A stretch of DNA of 7,201 bases from Ignavibacteria bacterium (GCA_030648225.1 JAUSIA010000510.1:1-7201), one strand, 5' to 3'. Counted from the stretch's first letter, positions 1 through 6,442 are shown. Notes: generated by a model not told the origin, from the sequence alone. Numbers and translations are program-made.

Positions 1-470
1 TCTTCACAGAAATATTTCAGCCAATGGAGGTATTTTCGTTTTAAGGCACTTACGAGAATAGTATCGCGATCAATTATCCTGTTTTTTGGAATTTCAATAT
101 GTTGAATTACAAGATCATTAATAAATACATAAGGAAAAAGAATTGATAGATGCCATTTTAATTCTTCAATCAAATCCTGGTAAAGAAGTGTATTATCAAA
201 AGGAAGTTGAACAGTATAAAAAATTTCTGGCGGTAAGGTGAAAGATGCCGCTTTTGAATTTATACGGTTTCTAATCAGGATTTCATTAAAAGCAGCCTGA
301 AGAACTGATATAATTTTTGTCTCTTTATCCTCACTAAGCTTTAGACGTTCATCAAAATAAACTTCATCAAGATTTTGCAGAATGAACTGAGAATTTTTAT
401 AGTTTATTTCGACAAGCTGAATCCTGGATGATGTTATATTAAAACCGGCATGGTTGCCATAACCTGTCAA
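1..470 (-). CDS. PilM-like actin-fold protein, N-terminal part (runs off left edge)
   Basis: An open frame of 156 codons continues past the left edge. By pattern it resembles the N-terminal half of PilM/GspL-type actin-fold proteins, the cytoplasmic parts of type IV pilus or secretion inner-membrane platforms. The opening strand 'GFNITSSRIQLVEI' (residues 9-22) sits where PilM has 'GIDIGSSSIKLVEL'. Residues 76-91 ('SFTLPPEIFYTVQLPF') and the following helix 'IEELKWHLSILFP' match the PilM pattern of a strand, an '-x-ELP-' segment and 'EEL...I.WE...IPF'. Residues 138-156 ('ILVSALKRKYLHWLKYF') resemble 'VLLVAVRKDVVEEYLELL'. The start is TTG at 470: an in-frame TGA lies two codons upstream, no ATG is available, and GGGAG (481-477) sits 6 nt before it. 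The gene follows the ComEA-like gene by 50 bp on the same strand, which fits a competence/pilus cluster. The usual Asp, Gly and Lys of the first phosphate loop are Asn, Thr and Gln here, so nucleotide binding may be lost. The fold call is from pattern memory only; another actin-like protein is possible. Confidence 0.55.
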   Translation of the reverse strand, partial: MTGYGNHAGFNITSSRIQLVEINYKNSQFILQNLDEVYFDERLKLSEDKETKIISVLQAAFNEILIRNRINSKAASFTLPPEIFYTVQLPFDNTLLYQDLIEELKWHLSILFPYVFINDLVIQHIEIPKNRIIDRDTILVSALKRKYLHWLKYFCE

Positions 471-502
471 ATATCACTCCCGCAATTAGTCATTTTCCCT
501 CC
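467..502 (-). promoter_or_regulatory. Translation initiation region of the PilM-like gene with overlapping 8-codon frame
   Basis: Two SD-like sites lie in tandem. GGAGGG (502-497) stands 3 nt before an ATG (493-491) that opens an 8-codon frame ending in TGA at 469-467. GGGAG (481-477) stands 6 nt before the TTG (470-468) that opens the long frame. The TTG and the TGA share bases (TTGA, 470-467), the classic geometry for stop/restart translational coupling. Whether the short frame is translated is unknown; a sequencing indel that split a longer N-terminus is the alternative. Confidence 0.35.
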
Positions 503-520
503 GGAACTTAAAATTAAAAA

Positions 521-1018
521 TTATTCTATATAGAGATACTTCGTGATGTTCTGGAATTTTGATTCGCCAATTCCTTTTATTTCAAGAAGTTCTTTGAGAG
601 ATTTTAACTTTCCTCTCTTGTTTCTTAATTCAATAATTCTTTCTGCGGTCTTTTTACCAATTCCAGGTAATAAAATAAGTTCTTCAAGTTTTGCAGAATT
701 AAGGTTTATACTTTTCTCAGCGGGAGTTTCCTTTCCGTTACTTCCGCTAAAATTATTTGCCTTAAAATCTAAAACTTCCTGCTTATAATCAATTGGTTTA
801 TCTTCCTGTTTCTCACTATCTGTTTGTTCAGGTTCATCTTCAACTGCAAAAAAGAGGCTGTCTTCTTTAGAATAATCGAATATATTTACACTATTATTTT
901 CATCCTGCAGGAAAAAAGTTTTGTAGCAAAATCCAACTAAAAAAGTTGTTATAAGAAAGAGCAAAATTTTTATTTCTGTTTCTGTAAGCCCGATTAAAAC
1001 TGATAATTTCCTGAACAT
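521..1018 (-). CDS. ComEA-like membrane-anchored helix-hairpin-helix DNA-binding protein
   Basis: A protein of 165 residues with the ComEA plan. There is a short cytoplasmic N-terminus, one hydrophobic segment at about 17-36 ('IKILLFLITTFLVGF'), an acidic polar linker (about 38-100), and a C-terminal tandem helix-hairpin-helix (HhH) domain. The latter begins with the typical 'INLNSA' (104-109). The first hairpin is 'LLPGIGKKTAERIIELR' (116-132) and the second 'LLEIKGIGESKFQNI' (144-158). ComEA family proteins bind double-stranded DNA non-specifically outside the inner membrane during natural transformation. Here the SLBB domain of Bacillus ComEA is absent, as in many short Gram-negative homologues. 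The ATG at 1018 is supported by CCGGGG about 5 nt upstream. It lies 83 bp after dnaJ and 50 bp before the PilM-like gene, all on one strand. A general HhH protein unrelated to uptake is possible, but the single membrane anchor and the pilus-like neighbour favour a DNA-uptake role. Confidence 0.75.
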   Translation of the reverse strand: MFRKLSVLIGLTETEIKILLFLITTFLVGFCYKTFFLQDENNSVNIFDYSKEDSLFFAVEDEPEQTDSEKQEDKPIDYKQEVLDFKANNFSGSNGKETPAEKSINLNSAKLEELILLPGIGKKTAERIIELRNKRGKLKSLKELLEIKGIGESKFQNITKYLYIE

Positions 1019-1021
1019 ATT

Positions 1022-1096
1022 AACCCCGGTATTTTTTTAAGGTACAGGATATAAAGGCATAAGATATATTATTTTCCATATACCTCTATACCGGTT
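1022..1096 (-). repeat. Long-spaced inverted repeat between dnaJ and the comEA-like gene
   Basis: On the minus strand AACCGGTAT (1096-1088) is complementary to ATACCGG-GGTT (1032-1022), with a 55 nt spacer and two extra G residues in the second arm. The second arm includes the GGGG used as SD by the ComEA-like gene, so pairing could occlude its ribosome binding site. No T-run follows, so this is not a simple terminator and read-through from dnaJ is plausible. A regulatory role is inference. Confidence 0.25.
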
Positions 1097-1101
1097 AAAC
1101 A

Positions 1102-2244
1102 TTAAAACCCAAATCTTTTAAAGAAATTCTTTTCATCTTTATTGCCGAAATTTTTAGAACCTGGCATTACGGCAAGCTCTTTTAATAATTCTTTCTCTTT
1201 AGAATTTATTTTTTTCGGAACTTCAATATTTACTTTTACAAGCTGATCCCCATAACCAGATTCATTCAGATGCTTAATTCCTTTATCCCTCATACGAAGA
1301 AGTTTACCTGGCTGAGTTCCGGAATCAATTTTTAATTTTGCTTTTCCTTTTAAGGTTGGAACCTCAACCTCCGAACCTAAAACAGCATCAGGATAGCTTA
1401 TATATAAATCATATATAATATCGTCATTATTACGCACAAAATATTCATGAGGAATTTCTTCAAAGACAACAATAAGATCGCCTGAAGGACCATCCCTTCT
1501 TCCTGCATTCCCTTCGCCACGCATAGTCATATAGCTGTTCTGATATACTCCGGCCGGAACATTTATATTAACAGTAACTTCTTCCTGTATTCTTCCATCA
1601 CCGCGGCATTTTTTGCAAGGGTTATCAACAACAATTCCTTCACCATTACAATTATTGCAAGGCTGTATGTTTACAAACTGGCCAAACACTGATCTTGAAA
1701 CAGTTCTTACTTCACCTGAGCCCTGACAGACTGTACAGGTTTTAGTTGAAGTACCTCCTTCAGCGCCGGTTCCTTTGCATAAATCACATTTAATTAATTT
1801 TTTTAGTTTGATTTTTTTAGAAACTCCCTCGGCAATTTCTTCAAGAGTTAATTTAAGATTTACTTTAAGATCAGAACCCGGAGTGCCGCCGGTACGTCTT
1901 CTTCTTGTTCTTTGTCCTGTACCAAAGAAATCTTCGAAGATTGAACCGCCGCCAAAAATATCTGAGAAGTGGGAGAAAATATCATTTATATCCGTAAATC
2001 CCTGTGAACCAAAACCGCTTCTTACTCCCTCATGTCCGAATCTATCGTACTTGGTTTTCTTTTCGTCATTACTTAAGACTTCGTATGCTTCGGCAGCTTC
2101 TTTAAATTTTGCTTCCGCAGTCTGATCATCCGGGTTTCTATCAGGATGATACTGCATTGCCAGTTTGCGATAGGCTTTTCTAATTTCATCTTTGGAAGCA
2201 TTCCGGTTAATACCGAGAACTTCATAATAATCTCTTTTAGCCAT
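1102..2244 (-). CDS. dnaJ: Chaperone protein DnaJ (Hsp40)
   Basis: A full-length type I DnaJ of 380 residues, close to the usual 370-380. The J domain spans about 4-70, with the HPD triad at 33-35 ('YHPDRN') that stimulates DnaK ATPase. A Gly/Phe-rich region follows (about 72-112), with '[12 protein letters not shown]' and 'FEDFFG' and a short basic run 'RTRRRR' at 112-117. The zinc-binding domain has all four CXXCXGXG repeats, starting at C153, C170, C196 and C210, so both zinc sites should be intact. The C-terminal substrate-binding domains run from about 222 to 345. It acts in the cytosol, delivering unfolded substrates to DnaK. The start lies 5 bp after the grpE stop without a good SD, suggesting translational coupling to grpE. 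dnaK is not in this cluster. Identity is secure. Confidence 0.98.
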   Translation of the reverse strand: MAKRDYYEVLGINRNASKDEIRKAYRKLAMQYHPDRNPDDQTAEAKFKEAAEAYEVLSNDEKKTKYDRFGHEGVRSGFGSQGFTDINDIFSHFSDIFGGGSIFEDFFGTGQRTRRRRTGGTPGSDLKVNLKLTLEEIAEGVSKKIKLKKLIKCDLCKGTGAEGGTSTKTCTVCQGSGEVRTVSRSVFGQFVNIQPCNNCNGEGIVVDNPCKKCRGDGRIQEEVTVNINVPAGVYQNSYMTMRGEGNAGRRDGPSGDLIVVFEEIPHEYFVRNNDDIIYDLYISYPDAVLGSEVEVPTLKGKAKLKIDSGTQPGKLLRMRDKGIKHLNESGYGDQLVKVNIEVPKKINSKEKELLKELAVMPGSKNFGNKDEKNFFKRFGF

Positions 2245-2249
2245 ACAAT

Positions 2250-2891
2250 TTATTTACCGGATTTCTCATCATCATTTAAATTACTTTTATTCTCTTCAAC
2301 AGATTCCTCCGTTGATTCCTCACTGACAATAACTTTTGAATGTCTTATTACTTTGTCTTTATAGATATAGCCTTTTTCTATCTCATCAAGAACAGTGTGA
2401 GGCTCAACCGAGTCATCTTTTTTCTGCATAATTGCTTCATGGAAATTAACATCAAAAGGTTTACCCACAGCATCTATTTTCTTTACTCCTTCATCATCAA
2501 GAGCTTTACTCAGCTTTTCATAAACAAGTTTTAATCCTGCTTTAAGCGCATCAATATCTTTAGCCTCTTCTATATGATCAAGAGATCTTTCAAAATCATC
2601 CATTACCGGAAGGAGCTTTAAAATAAAAGTAACGGCTGAATATTTAATCAGGTTTAACTGATCATTTTCAGTTCTTCTTTTATAATTTTCAAACTCCGCT
2701 GCTTTTCTTAAGAACTTATCTTTTAGCTGCTCAACTTCTTTTTCAAGTTCTGCAATTCTTAAATCTTTTTCTCCGCCTGAGGCGGATTCTTCATTTTGAA
2801 AATTTTCAGATGCTTCTTCTTTTTCATTTTTTTTAATTTCTTCATCAGGCTGTTCTTTCATATTCTTCTTTTTATTTTCATTAGAATCCAT
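2250..2891 (-). CDS. grpE: Nucleotide exchange factor GrpE
   Basis: A protein of 213 residues with the GrpE architecture. The N-terminal tail is disordered and Lys/Glu-rich (about 1-42). A long coiled-coil helix for dimerisation follows ('[20 protein letters not shown]', 45-64), then 'EFENYKRRT' (66-74). The four-helix region carries '[14 protein letters not shown]'. The C-terminal beta domain has the family signature, '[11 protein letters not shown]' (146-156) to '[23 protein letters not shown]' (167-189, cited here only by its ends). GrpE speeds ADP release from DnaK and so completes the DnaK-DnaJ cycle. A second acidic/polar tail (190-213) makes the protein slightly longer than the E. coli homologue (197 residues). 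AAGGA (2906-2902), overlapping the hrcA stop, stands 10 nt before the ATG, and the gap to hrcA is 13 bp, so this is the middle gene of one operon. Confidence 0.97.
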   Translation of the reverse strand: MDSNENKKKNMKEQPDEEIKKNEKEEASENFQNEESASGGEKDLRIAELEKEVEQLKDKFLRKAAEFENYKRRTENDQLNLIKYSAVTFILKLLPVMDDFERSLDHIEEAKDIDALKAGLKLVYEKLSKALDDEGVKKIDAVGKPFDVNFHEAIMQKKDDSVEPHTVLDEIEKGYIYKDKVIRHSKVIVSEESTEESVEENKSNLNDDEKSGK

Positions 2892-2904
2892 TTTTTATCA
2901 TTCC

Positions 2905-3942
2905 TTATTTTGAACTTGTTAACATTTCAGATATCATTTTAGACATATAATTTACTATTGAAACTATTTTTGAATATTCCATTCTTTTAGGGCCGATAAT
3001 CCCAAGAGTTCCGCTTGTCTCTCCGACTTTATATTCTTTAGTTATAAAACTGTAATCAGTCAGTTTAATATCTTCATTTTCACTTCCAATAGAAATGAAA
3101 ATTTCATCATTCTCACCGGATTTTTCTAAAATGTGAACTATAATATCTTTATCTTCTATTAGCTCTACTATACTCTGAAATCTTTCAAGGTTTTCAAATT
3201 CCGGCTGACGTATAATATTTTTAGCACCGGATATAACAATATTTTCTTTACGAATAACATCTTTGAAAATTTTATCAACAGAATCATAAAAAAGCCTGAT
3301 GACAAAATTGTCATCATCATCTATCACATCCCGAAACCTTTCATTAAATGTATTTCTGATTTCATTAAAAGTTAATCCGGCAAGTCTTTCATTTAAAAGA
3401 TTTTGTATAGGTTCAATTTTCGAAGGCTCAATTTCAGATGAAAGCTCTAATGTAATTGTTTTAACAAGTCCTGATTTTATACTGATAACAATCAGAATTC
3501 TCGTTGATGAAAGGCTGACAAGCTGAATTTTTTCAAGAATACCAGTTTCAAGTTTTGGATAAGTTACACAGGCAAGCTGTTTTGTTATCTTAGTTAGCAG
3601 AGTTGAACTGATTCTTAATATCTCATCTGTTTCGATTCCTTCTTCAAGCTTTTCTTTAATAAATTCTTTTTCAGAATTTTTTAATTGCTGAATATCCATC
3701 AATGAATCAACATAGAACCTGTAACCTTTGTCTGTAGGAATTCTTCCGGCAGAAGTATGAGGATGATCAATATATCCTGCATCCTCCAGATCGGACATAA
3801 TATTCCTTACAGAAGCCGGGGAAAGTCCTACCTCATACTTTTTTGTAATATTCCGGGATCCAACAGGCGATGCAGTTAAAATAAACTGCTGGATAACGTG
3901 TCTTAATATTGTTTTTTCCCGTTCGTTAAGTTCTTCGTTCAT
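2905..3942 (-). CDS. hrcA: Heat-inducible transcription repressor HrcA
   Basis: A protein of 345 residues, the usual length for HrcA. The N-terminal winged-helix domain (about 1-80) holds the hallmark stretch 41-79, starting 'SPASVRNIMSDLEDAGYI' and continuing with 'HPHTSAGRIPTDKGYRFYVD'. 'PVGSR' at 26-30 is also typical. The rest is the GAF-like dimerisation and regulatory domain, ending with a conserved 'GTLGIIGPKRMEY' segment. HrcA represses chaperone operons by binding the CIRCE inverted repeat and is kept active by GroEL. Here it is first in an hrcA-grpE-dnaJ operon, the arrangement expected for autoregulation. The ATG at 3942 has no clear SD, only an A/T-rich leader, but the N-terminus aligns with the family. 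No CIRCE consensus is visible upstream (see the repeats at 3984-4041). Confidence 0.97.
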   Translation of the reverse strand: MNEELNEREKTILRHVIQQFILTASPVGSRNITKKYEVGLSPASVRNIMSDLEDAGYIDHPHTSAGRIPTDKGYRFYVDSLMDIQQLKNSEKEFIKEKLEEGIETDEILRISSTLLTKITKQLACVTYPKLETGILEKIQLVSLSSTRILIVISIKSGLVKTITLELSSEIEPSKIEPIQNLLNERLAGLTFNEIRNTFNERFRDVIDDDDNFVIRLFYDSVDKIFKDVIRKENIVISGAKNIIRQPEFENLERFQSIVELIEDKDIIVHILEKSGENDEIFISIGSENEDIKLTDYSFITKEYKVGETSGTLGIIGPKRMEYSKIVSIVNYMSKMISEMLTSSK

Positions 3943-3967
3943 CTTATAATAAAAATTTTTTGGGATA

Positions 3968-3975
3968 CAAATATA
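3968..3975 (-). promoter_or_regulatory. Possible hrcA promoter core (Bacteroidota-like -7 box)
   Basis: Reading the minus strand, TATATTTG (3975-3968) fits the TAnnTTTG -7 element known for the Bacteroidota housekeeping sigma factor and also contains TATATT, a 5/6 match to a sigma-70 -10 box. No convincing upstream -33 or -35 element is present at normal spacing. The leader to the hrcA ATG would be only about 20-25 nt. The assignment rests on a short motif in an A/T-rich stretch. Confidence 0.25.
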
Positions 3976-3983
3976 TAAAAAAT

Positions 3984-4011
3984 CTTCGAAAAATGAGGGT
4001 TTTTCTTGAAG
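3984..4011. repeat. Bulged inverted repeat B upstream of hrcA
   Basis: On the plus strand CTTC-GAAAAA (3984-3993), a 6 nt spacer TGAGGG, then TTTTTC-TT-GAAG (4000-4011): ten complementary pairs interrupted only by two extra T bases. It lies just upstream of the TATATTTG promoter candidate, where a repressor operator would be placed. It does not match CIRCE (TTAGCACTC-N9-GAGTGCTAA). It could instead be an RNA hairpin if transcription starts further upstream. Confidence 0.4.
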
Positions 4012-4012
4012 T

Positions 4013-4041
4013 ACTAAAACCTTGTTTTAAGGTTATTTAGT
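4013..4041. repeat. Bulged inverted repeat A upstream of hrcA
   Basis: On the plus strand ACTAA-AACCTT (4013-4023), a 5 nt spacer GTTTT, then AAGGTT-AT-TTAGT (4029-4041): eleven complementary pairs with a two-base bulge. It sits one base from repeat B. It is low in GC and has no clean T-run after it, so a terminator is unlikely. A protein-binding site or paired leader hairpins fit better. The role is inferred from position only. Confidence 0.4.
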
Positions 4042-4070
4042 TTATACAATCTTACAAAAAAATCAAGGAA

Positions 4071-4105
4071 ATAAAAAAACCCGGCTCTGTTACCGGAACC
4101 GGGTT
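4071..4105 (-). terminator. Rho-independent terminator of the multihaem cytochrome gene
   Basis: On the minus strand AACCCGGTTC (4105-4096) pairs with GAGCCGGGTT (4087-4078) around an 8 nt loop, giving a GC-rich 10 bp stem with one G-U pair. It runs directly into seven T residues (4079-4073). The stem begins 24 nt after the cytochrome stop. It should isolate the chaperone operon downstream from the cytochrome transcript. Confidence 0.88.
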
Positions 4106-4129
4106 GAGTTGGAAAAAGATGATTGAGAA

Positions 4130-6214
4130 TTATTTCAGAAGTACCATCTTTTTCGTTTCTCTGAATGAATTTGATCTGTCTACGGCATTTGCTTCTATAG
4201 TGTAGAAGTATATTCCTGATGACAAATCTGTCCCATAAGTATTAAACTCAATCTCATGCAATCCAGCTCTGGTTACAGCATCAACAAGAACTCTTACAAC
4301 TTCTCCCGTAACATTATATATCGTAATCTTAACATCGCTGTCATAAGGTACATTAAACCTTATTGTTGTAGAAGGATTGAACGGATTCGGATAGTTTTGA
4401 ATAAGAGCATATTGTGTTGGTGAAGAATACTCATCTTCTTCAACATCAACAGTTCCACCAATAGCTATTATTGATTTTGTAAGGACATCTATTGCAAATC
4501 TGGCATTATGCATACCCTTACTTCCATCATAAGCAATTAGCTGATAGTTGAAGTATGCTTTTTTAAGGTTTTCAGTTGTAATCTGATTATAATCAATTGA
4601 ATCTATTCCAACAGGTGGTAACTGGATTCTTAGTAATGTTTCAAGTCCTGCAATTTCCTGCGGGATACTTTCACGAGTACCATCATCATCAAAATCTTTA
4701 GATGCAATAAAATCATCCCAACTGTTTATTTCACCATGGCAGGGAGTGCAAGAAGCTGCATGGAAATAATTATTTTCTACATCGTGCAGCTTCCAGGAAT
4801 GACCACCAACTCTATCTCTTGTAACTGTTCCTGTATCGGTAGTTGCAACCATGTGGCAGTCAACACATGCATTATCAAAAACAAGTTTATGGTAACCACT
4901 AACATAAGGAACTCCATCAAATTCAGCGGCATTTTGCCCCAGGTATACATCAGTCTGAACTGAATGATGTGGTCCCCAATGAGCAGAAGTAACATTAGTC
5001 TGAGTATAGCTAACATTATCTCTTCTTGCTTTATGGCAGTTCATACAAACACGTCCTGTGCCGCCAATTGTATATTGATACCCGTTTCCAAGAGTATCAG
5101 AACCTGCCGGAACATCTCTCAAAGAAAATTCATTATCATTTCCATGAGGATCGTGGCAGGCTGCACAGGTAATATTCTTTAATTGTGATGAATGCATTCC
5201 TGTAGTATTTGTAGTTCGTCCTTTTGTGAAGTTAACATATCCCTGTCCATCATGGCATCTTATACAATTACCAAGGTTGTTATTCTGTGAAGAAGAACCT
5301 TGAGCAAAAGAAGTACTCCAGATTACTTCGGCATGACCCGAATTTTCAAACTCAGAATATTTATTGTGTCTCCATGGTTCATCATGGCATTGTGCGCAAT
5401 TACCGGCATCAACTGTGAGTCCTATTTTTTCAAGGTGTCCGCCATAAGCATGTTCATTACCTGGACCGTGGCAGTTTTCGCATCCTATTGTTGCATGGTT
5501 TACCAGACTTGGGTAGTAGGTAACAAGTGAATCCCATTTTTCAGGATTTCCGGGGGCAATATAACTCCATCCTAAGGAATCAGCTATATCATCAAATCCA
5601 TTATTACTTGCAGCAATATTATGATCATAACCTGTCGTATGACATTTCATACAATTTGCACTGTAATGATCACTTATTTCCAACTGTTGATTAAAGACAT
5701 TAGCATGACCTGATATTTTCCATCTGTCAAAAATCTGAGTAAAATTATATGGTTCAGAAGAGTGACAACTCATACATTGTGGGAAAGTAGCTGAAGTACC
5801 AGCAAATCCACCAACACCAACGAACTCAGAAGCGTAAATATTAGCAGTGGTATCGTGAGTACCGGAGGCTGTTGTAATAGAAAGTCCAATAGTATAAGTA
5901 CCTAAAACATCCGGTTTGAATTGTGCCCATGTAGGATTAATTACTTCTAAACTTGCTGTAGAAAATGCAGGTTTAGAAATTAAGGTAAAGGTGGCAGAAC
6001 TAATTGGTTCGTCATTACCAATATTCCAGGCGGAGAGATATACGTAGGTTTGTTTGGGAACATTATTCAAACCGGATGAAACTGAATTTGTTGTAAAACC
6101 CATAGTAGTGAGGCGGTGAGGAGTTAGTGCCTCTGTCTTTATCATTGCTGTTTGTGCAAGAGTAACATTAACAAAAAGTGTTGTAAAAAGTAGTAGTCGA
6201 ATTATTTTTTTCAT
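4130..6214 (-). CDS. Secreted nonahaem c-type cytochrome with Ig-like domain and T9SS sorting domain
   Basis: A protein of 694 residues. The signal peptide is 'MKKIIRLLLFTTLFVNVTLA' (1-20), with likely cleavage before Gln21. A beta-rich Ig/cadherin-like domain covers about 53-130 and ends in 'FVGVGG'. Nine CXXCH haem c motifs follow, at C147, C188, C245, C273, C317, C350, C390, C450 and C489. Spaced histidines that could be distal ligands include the two 'SGHA' motifs (168-171, 292-295), 'HHSVQ' and 'GGHSW'. A helical segment 552-578 contains 'SKGMHNARFAIDVL', like the 'GxHNPxYAxxLL' end of many multihaem cytochromes. Residues 602-694 form a type A T9SS sorting domain, with 'NYPNPFNPSTTIRFNVP', 'SGIYFYTI' and the terminal 'ETKKMVLLK'. 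The product should be exported by Sec, loaded with haem in the periplasm, moved across the outer membrane by T9SS and held at the surface or released. Electron transfer to or from extracellular partners is the likely role; a catalytic function cannot be excluded. It appears monocistronic, with a promoter and terminator of its own. The start at 6214 has AAGGG 7 nt upstream. Confidence 0.92.
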   Translation of the reverse strand: MKKIIRLLLFTTLFVNVTLAQTAMIKTEALTPHRLTTMGFTTNSVSSGLNNVPKQTYVYLSAWNIGNDEPISSATFTLISKPAFSTASLEVINPTWAQFKPDVLGTYTIGLSITTASGTHDTTANIYASEFVGVGGFAGTSATFPQCMSCHSSEPYNFTQIFDRWKISGHANVFNQQLEISDHYSANCMKCHTTGYDHNIAASNNGFDDIADSLGWSYIAPGNPEKWDSLVTYYPSLVNHATIGCENCHGPGNEHAYGGHLEKIGLTVDAGNCAQCHDEPWRHNKYSEFENSGHAEVIWSTSFAQGSSSQNNNLGNCIRCHDGQGYVNFTKGRTTNTTGMHSSQLKNITCAACHDPHGNDNEFSLRDVPAGSDTLGNGYQYTIGGTGRVCMNCHKARRDNVSYTQTNVTSAHWGPHHSVQTDVYLGQNAAEFDGVPYVSGYHKLVFDNACVDCHMVATTDTGTVTRDRVGGHSWKLHDVENNYFHAASCTPCHGEINSWDDFIASKDFDDDGTRESIPQEIAGLETLLRIQLPPVGIDSIDYNQITTENLKKAYFNYQLIAYDGSKGMHNARFAIDVLTKSIIAIGGTVDVEEDEYSSPTQYALIQNYPNPFNPSTTIRFNVPYDSDVKITIYNVTGEVVRVLVDAVTRAGLHEIEFNTYGTDLSSGIYFYTIEANAVDRSNSFRETKKMVLLK

Positions 6215-6292
6215 ATCCTTACCCTTTTAAAAGATTAATTAGTTGCCCTGATTTCCCAAAAAGTGTTCCAACGCTTAAAAGGTTAAATATTG

Positions 6293-6322
6293 ATTAAAGG
6301 GAAATAATTTAAAGCTTTTCAA
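6293..6322 (-). promoter_or_regulatory. Sigma-70-type promoter candidate for the cytochrome gene
   Basis: On the minus strand TTGAAA (6322-6317, 5/6 to the -35 consensus) is followed after 18 nt by TTTAAT (6298-6293, 5/6 to the -10 consensus). Transcription would begin near 6286, giving a leader of about 70 nt. Sigma factors of this phylum may prefer other elements, so the match is only suggestive. Confidence 0.4.
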
Positions 6323-6357
6323 AGTCGTGATTCTTTATACAGAGAAAATTGGATTTT

Positions 6358-6373
6358 TCATTTTCACAAATGA
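6358..6373. promoter_or_regulatory. Candidate regulator-binding inverted repeat in the divergent region
   Basis: TCATTT and AAATGA are perfect inverted arms around TCAC. The centre lies about 45 bp upstream of the -35 candidate of the cytochrome gene and about 50 bp upstream of that of purM, a position suited to an activator or to shared control. Short A/T-rich repeats occur by chance, so support is weak. Confidence 0.2.
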
Positions 6374-6414
6374 GAGAAACAGCCTTCAAATATTGAATCA
6401 CTGAACAAGTTTAT

Positions 6415-6442
6415 TTGACAATTAACAAATATTGTGTGTGAT
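6415..6442 (+). promoter_or_regulatory. Sigma-70-type promoter candidate for purM
   Basis: A perfect TTGACA (6415-6420) is followed after 16 nt by TGTGAT (6437-6442), a 4/6 match to the -10 consensus. The start point would be near 6449, leaving an untranslated leader of about 87 nt. A second, weaker pair (TTGTTA at 6466-6471 and TAAATT at 6489-6494, 17 nt apart) is an alternative closer to the gene. Confidence 0.35.

Noticed and set aside
543..788. Plus-strand open frame of 81 codons antisense to the ComEA-like gene
   Set aside because: It mirrors the HhH-coding region, is low in complexity and has no family resemblance.
1775..2125. Plus-strand open frame of 116 codons inside dnaJ
   Set aside because: It is antisense to a secure dnaJ, shows no recognisable motif and has no operon context; it is a shadow frame.
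2146..2534. Plus-strand frames antisense to grpE and the start of dnaJ
   Set aside because: Hydrophobic-looking translations are the expected antisense of Lys/Glu-rich coding sequence; there is no independent support.
4013..4041. Repeat A as a second terminator for the cytochrome gene
   Set aside because: The stem is A/T-rich, is bulged and has no uninterrupted T-run after it, while a strong terminator already lies at 4071-4105.
3943..4070. A CIRCE element upstream of hrcA
   Set aside because: I looked for TTAGCACTC and GAGTGCTAA and near matches on both strands and found none; the repeats present have different sequence and spacing.
4736..5530. Several short frames on both strands within the cytochrome gene (4736-4963, 4777-5016, 4964-5182, 5300-5530)
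   Set aside because: All lie wholly inside a well-supported coding region; their Cys- and Met-rich composition is a by-product of the CXXCH codons in other frames.
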